DNA of 8,040 nt from Propionibacteriaceae bacterium. Its GTDB lineage: Bacteria; Actinomycetota; Actinomycetes; Propionibacteriales; Propionibacteriaceae. The notes below the pieces were generated by a model that saw nothing but the letters and a program-made list of their open reading frames with translations, did not search any database and was not told where the DNA came from. The translations under genes and the position numbers were made by a program. Each line of letters opens with the position of its first letter. Within the stretch, counting starts at the first letter, position 1. Where the stretch lies: the NCBI GenBank assembly GCA_031282235.1, contig JAITED010000071.1:1-8040 (forward strand). The letters run 5' to 3'. Shown piece after piece: positions 6,499 through 8,040 of the stretch.

Positions 6499-6572
6499 GG
6501 GGCGGTAGCTCAGCAGGTTAGAGCAGAGGACTCATAATCCTCCGGTCCCGGGTTCGAGCCCCGGCCGCCCCA
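6499..6572 (+). tRNA. tRNA-Met, elongator (anticodon CAT)
   Basis: This 74-base gene has acceptor stem GGGGCGG with CCGCCCC (seven G-C pairs), discriminator A6572, a D-arm TAGCTCAGCAGGTTAGAGCA, anticodon stem GAGGA/TCCTC with CAT at 6533-6535, and T-arm GGTTCGAGCC. It is not the initiator: the first acceptor pair is a normal G-C and the anticodon stem lacks the three G-C pairs of initiator tRNA. A CAT anticodon could also be tRNA-Ile2, whose C is modified to lysidine to read ATA. The Asn-Met pairing and overall sequence favour Met, but that is a judgement. CCA is not encoded. Confidence 0.87.
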
Positions 6573-6579
6573 CTAGAAA

Positions 6580-7056
6580 CTATCCCAAGCGCGCTTTTAC
6601 TAGGGCGGCTATCTTTCCACCGTCGGCGCGACCGGAGGCGGCGGCGTTTACGGCTTTCACTATGGCGCCCATGTTTTTCATGGTGGGGGGTGCTCCGAGT
6701 TCGGCGGTGGTTTCGGCGACAGCGGCGTCCACCAGGGCTATCAGTTCGGTTTCGGTTAAGGGTTGCGGCAGGTAGCGCGACAGGAACACCGCTTCTTCCG
6801 CTTCCTTATCGGCTAGCTCGGGGCGGTTAGCGTTGCGGTAGGTTTCGGCGGCATCTTCGCGTTTGCGCACCTCTTTGGTGAGTACGGCAAGCTCCTCGGC
6901 TTCGGTGAGCGCTTTCACCTGCGCGCCGGCGACTTCGGCGTTCTGTAGCGCGGCGAGTGCCATCCGTAGTGTCGATTTCGCCGCCTCATCGCGGGCTTTC
7001 AGCGCGGTTTTTAGGTCGTCTTTGAGGCGTAGCTTCAGTACGCCCTCGCCAATCAC
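6580..7056 (-). CDS. GatB/YqeY domain-containing protein
   Basis: This is a small cytoplasmic helical protein of the YqeY family, related to the tail domain of the GatB amidotransferase subunit. The family is widespread and its job is unsettled; a link to tRNA or translation is suspected. The signature is clear: LRLKDDLKTALKARDEAAKSTLRMALAALQNAEV at the start, then KRED..ETYRNANRPELADKEAEE, FLSRYLPQPLTETEL, and the closing GRADGGKIAALVKARL. GTG 7056 gives 158 residues, near the usual length of about 150. ATG 7125 would add 23 residues of no recognisable character. Neither start has a good Shine-Dalgarno sequence or a TAnnnT box, so the start is unresolved. Its stop is seven bases past tRNA-Met, in convergent orientation; prfB diverges from its 5' side. 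Confidence 0.88.
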   Translation of the reverse strand: MIGEGVLKLRLKDDLKTALKARDEAAKSTLRMALAALQNAEVAGAQVKALTEAEELAVLTKEVRKREDAAETYRNANRPELADKEAEEAVFLSRYLPQPLTETELIALVDAAVAETTAELGAPPTMKNMGAIVKAVNAAASGRADGGKIAALVKARLG

Positions 7057-7193
7057 GACGGCTTCGCTCGCGCCCCCCACGGGGGCGAACGGTTCAGTTT
7101 TAGCGAAATACGGCTGCCCAGTCATGGGGTCAATGCTCTCACACTCACGTCCTGCAAGTACACCCGAGTGCGCCCTCCCCAGCCGCTTTCCGG

Positions 7194-7199
7194 TACTAT
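7194..7199 (+). promoter_or_regulatory. Candidate -10 box for prfB (leaderless)
   Basis: TACTAT matches TATAAT at four of six positions, including the key first, second and last bases. Eight bases separate it from GTG 7208, placing the likely transcription start at or within a base or so of the start codon. No Shine-Dalgarno sequence and no good -35 element are present. Confidence 0.5.
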
Positions 7200-7207
7200 T
7201 GCACAAC

Positions 7208-8040
<833 letters not shown>

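Noticed and set aside
6499..6572. Initiator tRNA-fMet
   Set aside because: The acceptor stem begins with a paired G-C and the anticodon stem lacks the run of three G-C pairs typical of initiators.

Overview
The window reads as a stretch of chromosome from an actinobacterium of moderate GC content (roughly 60% by eye), most like the Actinomycetaceae and relatives; I cannot name the genus. Pointers are the single-chain glycyl-tRNA synthetase tail, the dus-dgt-dnaG gene order, the Dus C-terminal tail with the closing residues found in actinobacterial homologues, a release factor 2 gene with no programmed frameshift, and several genes with a TAnnnT hexamer 6-8 bases ahead of the start codon, the layout of leaderless actinobacterial transcripts. 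I see no mobile element, prophage or CRISPR array; this is core genome with a few unusual local details.

Layout. Bases 1-183 are the 3' end of glyS. A convergent gene for a tandem universal stress protein follows (204-1115, minus). Divergent from it runs a co-oriented block on the plus strand: dus (tRNA-dihydrouridine synthase, 1184-2347), dgt (HD-domain dNTP triphosphohydrolase, 2375-3484), dnaG (primase, 3531-5405) and a gene for an atypical sigma-70-like protein (5525-6310). Two tRNA genes follow, Asn(GTT) at 6348-6420 and Met(CAT) at 6499-6572. A minus-strand GatB/YqeY-like gene (about 6580-7056) abuts the tRNAs tail to tail. prfB (release factor 2) starts at 7208, divergent from it, and runs off the window.

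How they fit together. The block joins translation accuracy and tRNA maturation (glyS, dus, tRNAs, YqeY-like, prfB) with DNA replication (dgt controlling dNTP pools, dnaG laying primers). The most interesting spot is the 119-base gap between dnaG and the sigma-like gene. It holds two perfect inverted 9-mer DnaA boxes (5447-5455 and 5476-5484) with a degenerate third between them, just upstream of a gene for a divergent sigma-like protein that keeps recognisable regions 1.2, 2 and 4 but seems to lack most of region 3. Together with primase next door, this suggests a sigma factor whose expression may be tied to DnaA and so to the replication cycle. That link is inference. A second pattern, independent of gene boundaries, is the frequent hexamer GATACG/CGTATC (about 24 copies by eye on both strands and in several reading frames).
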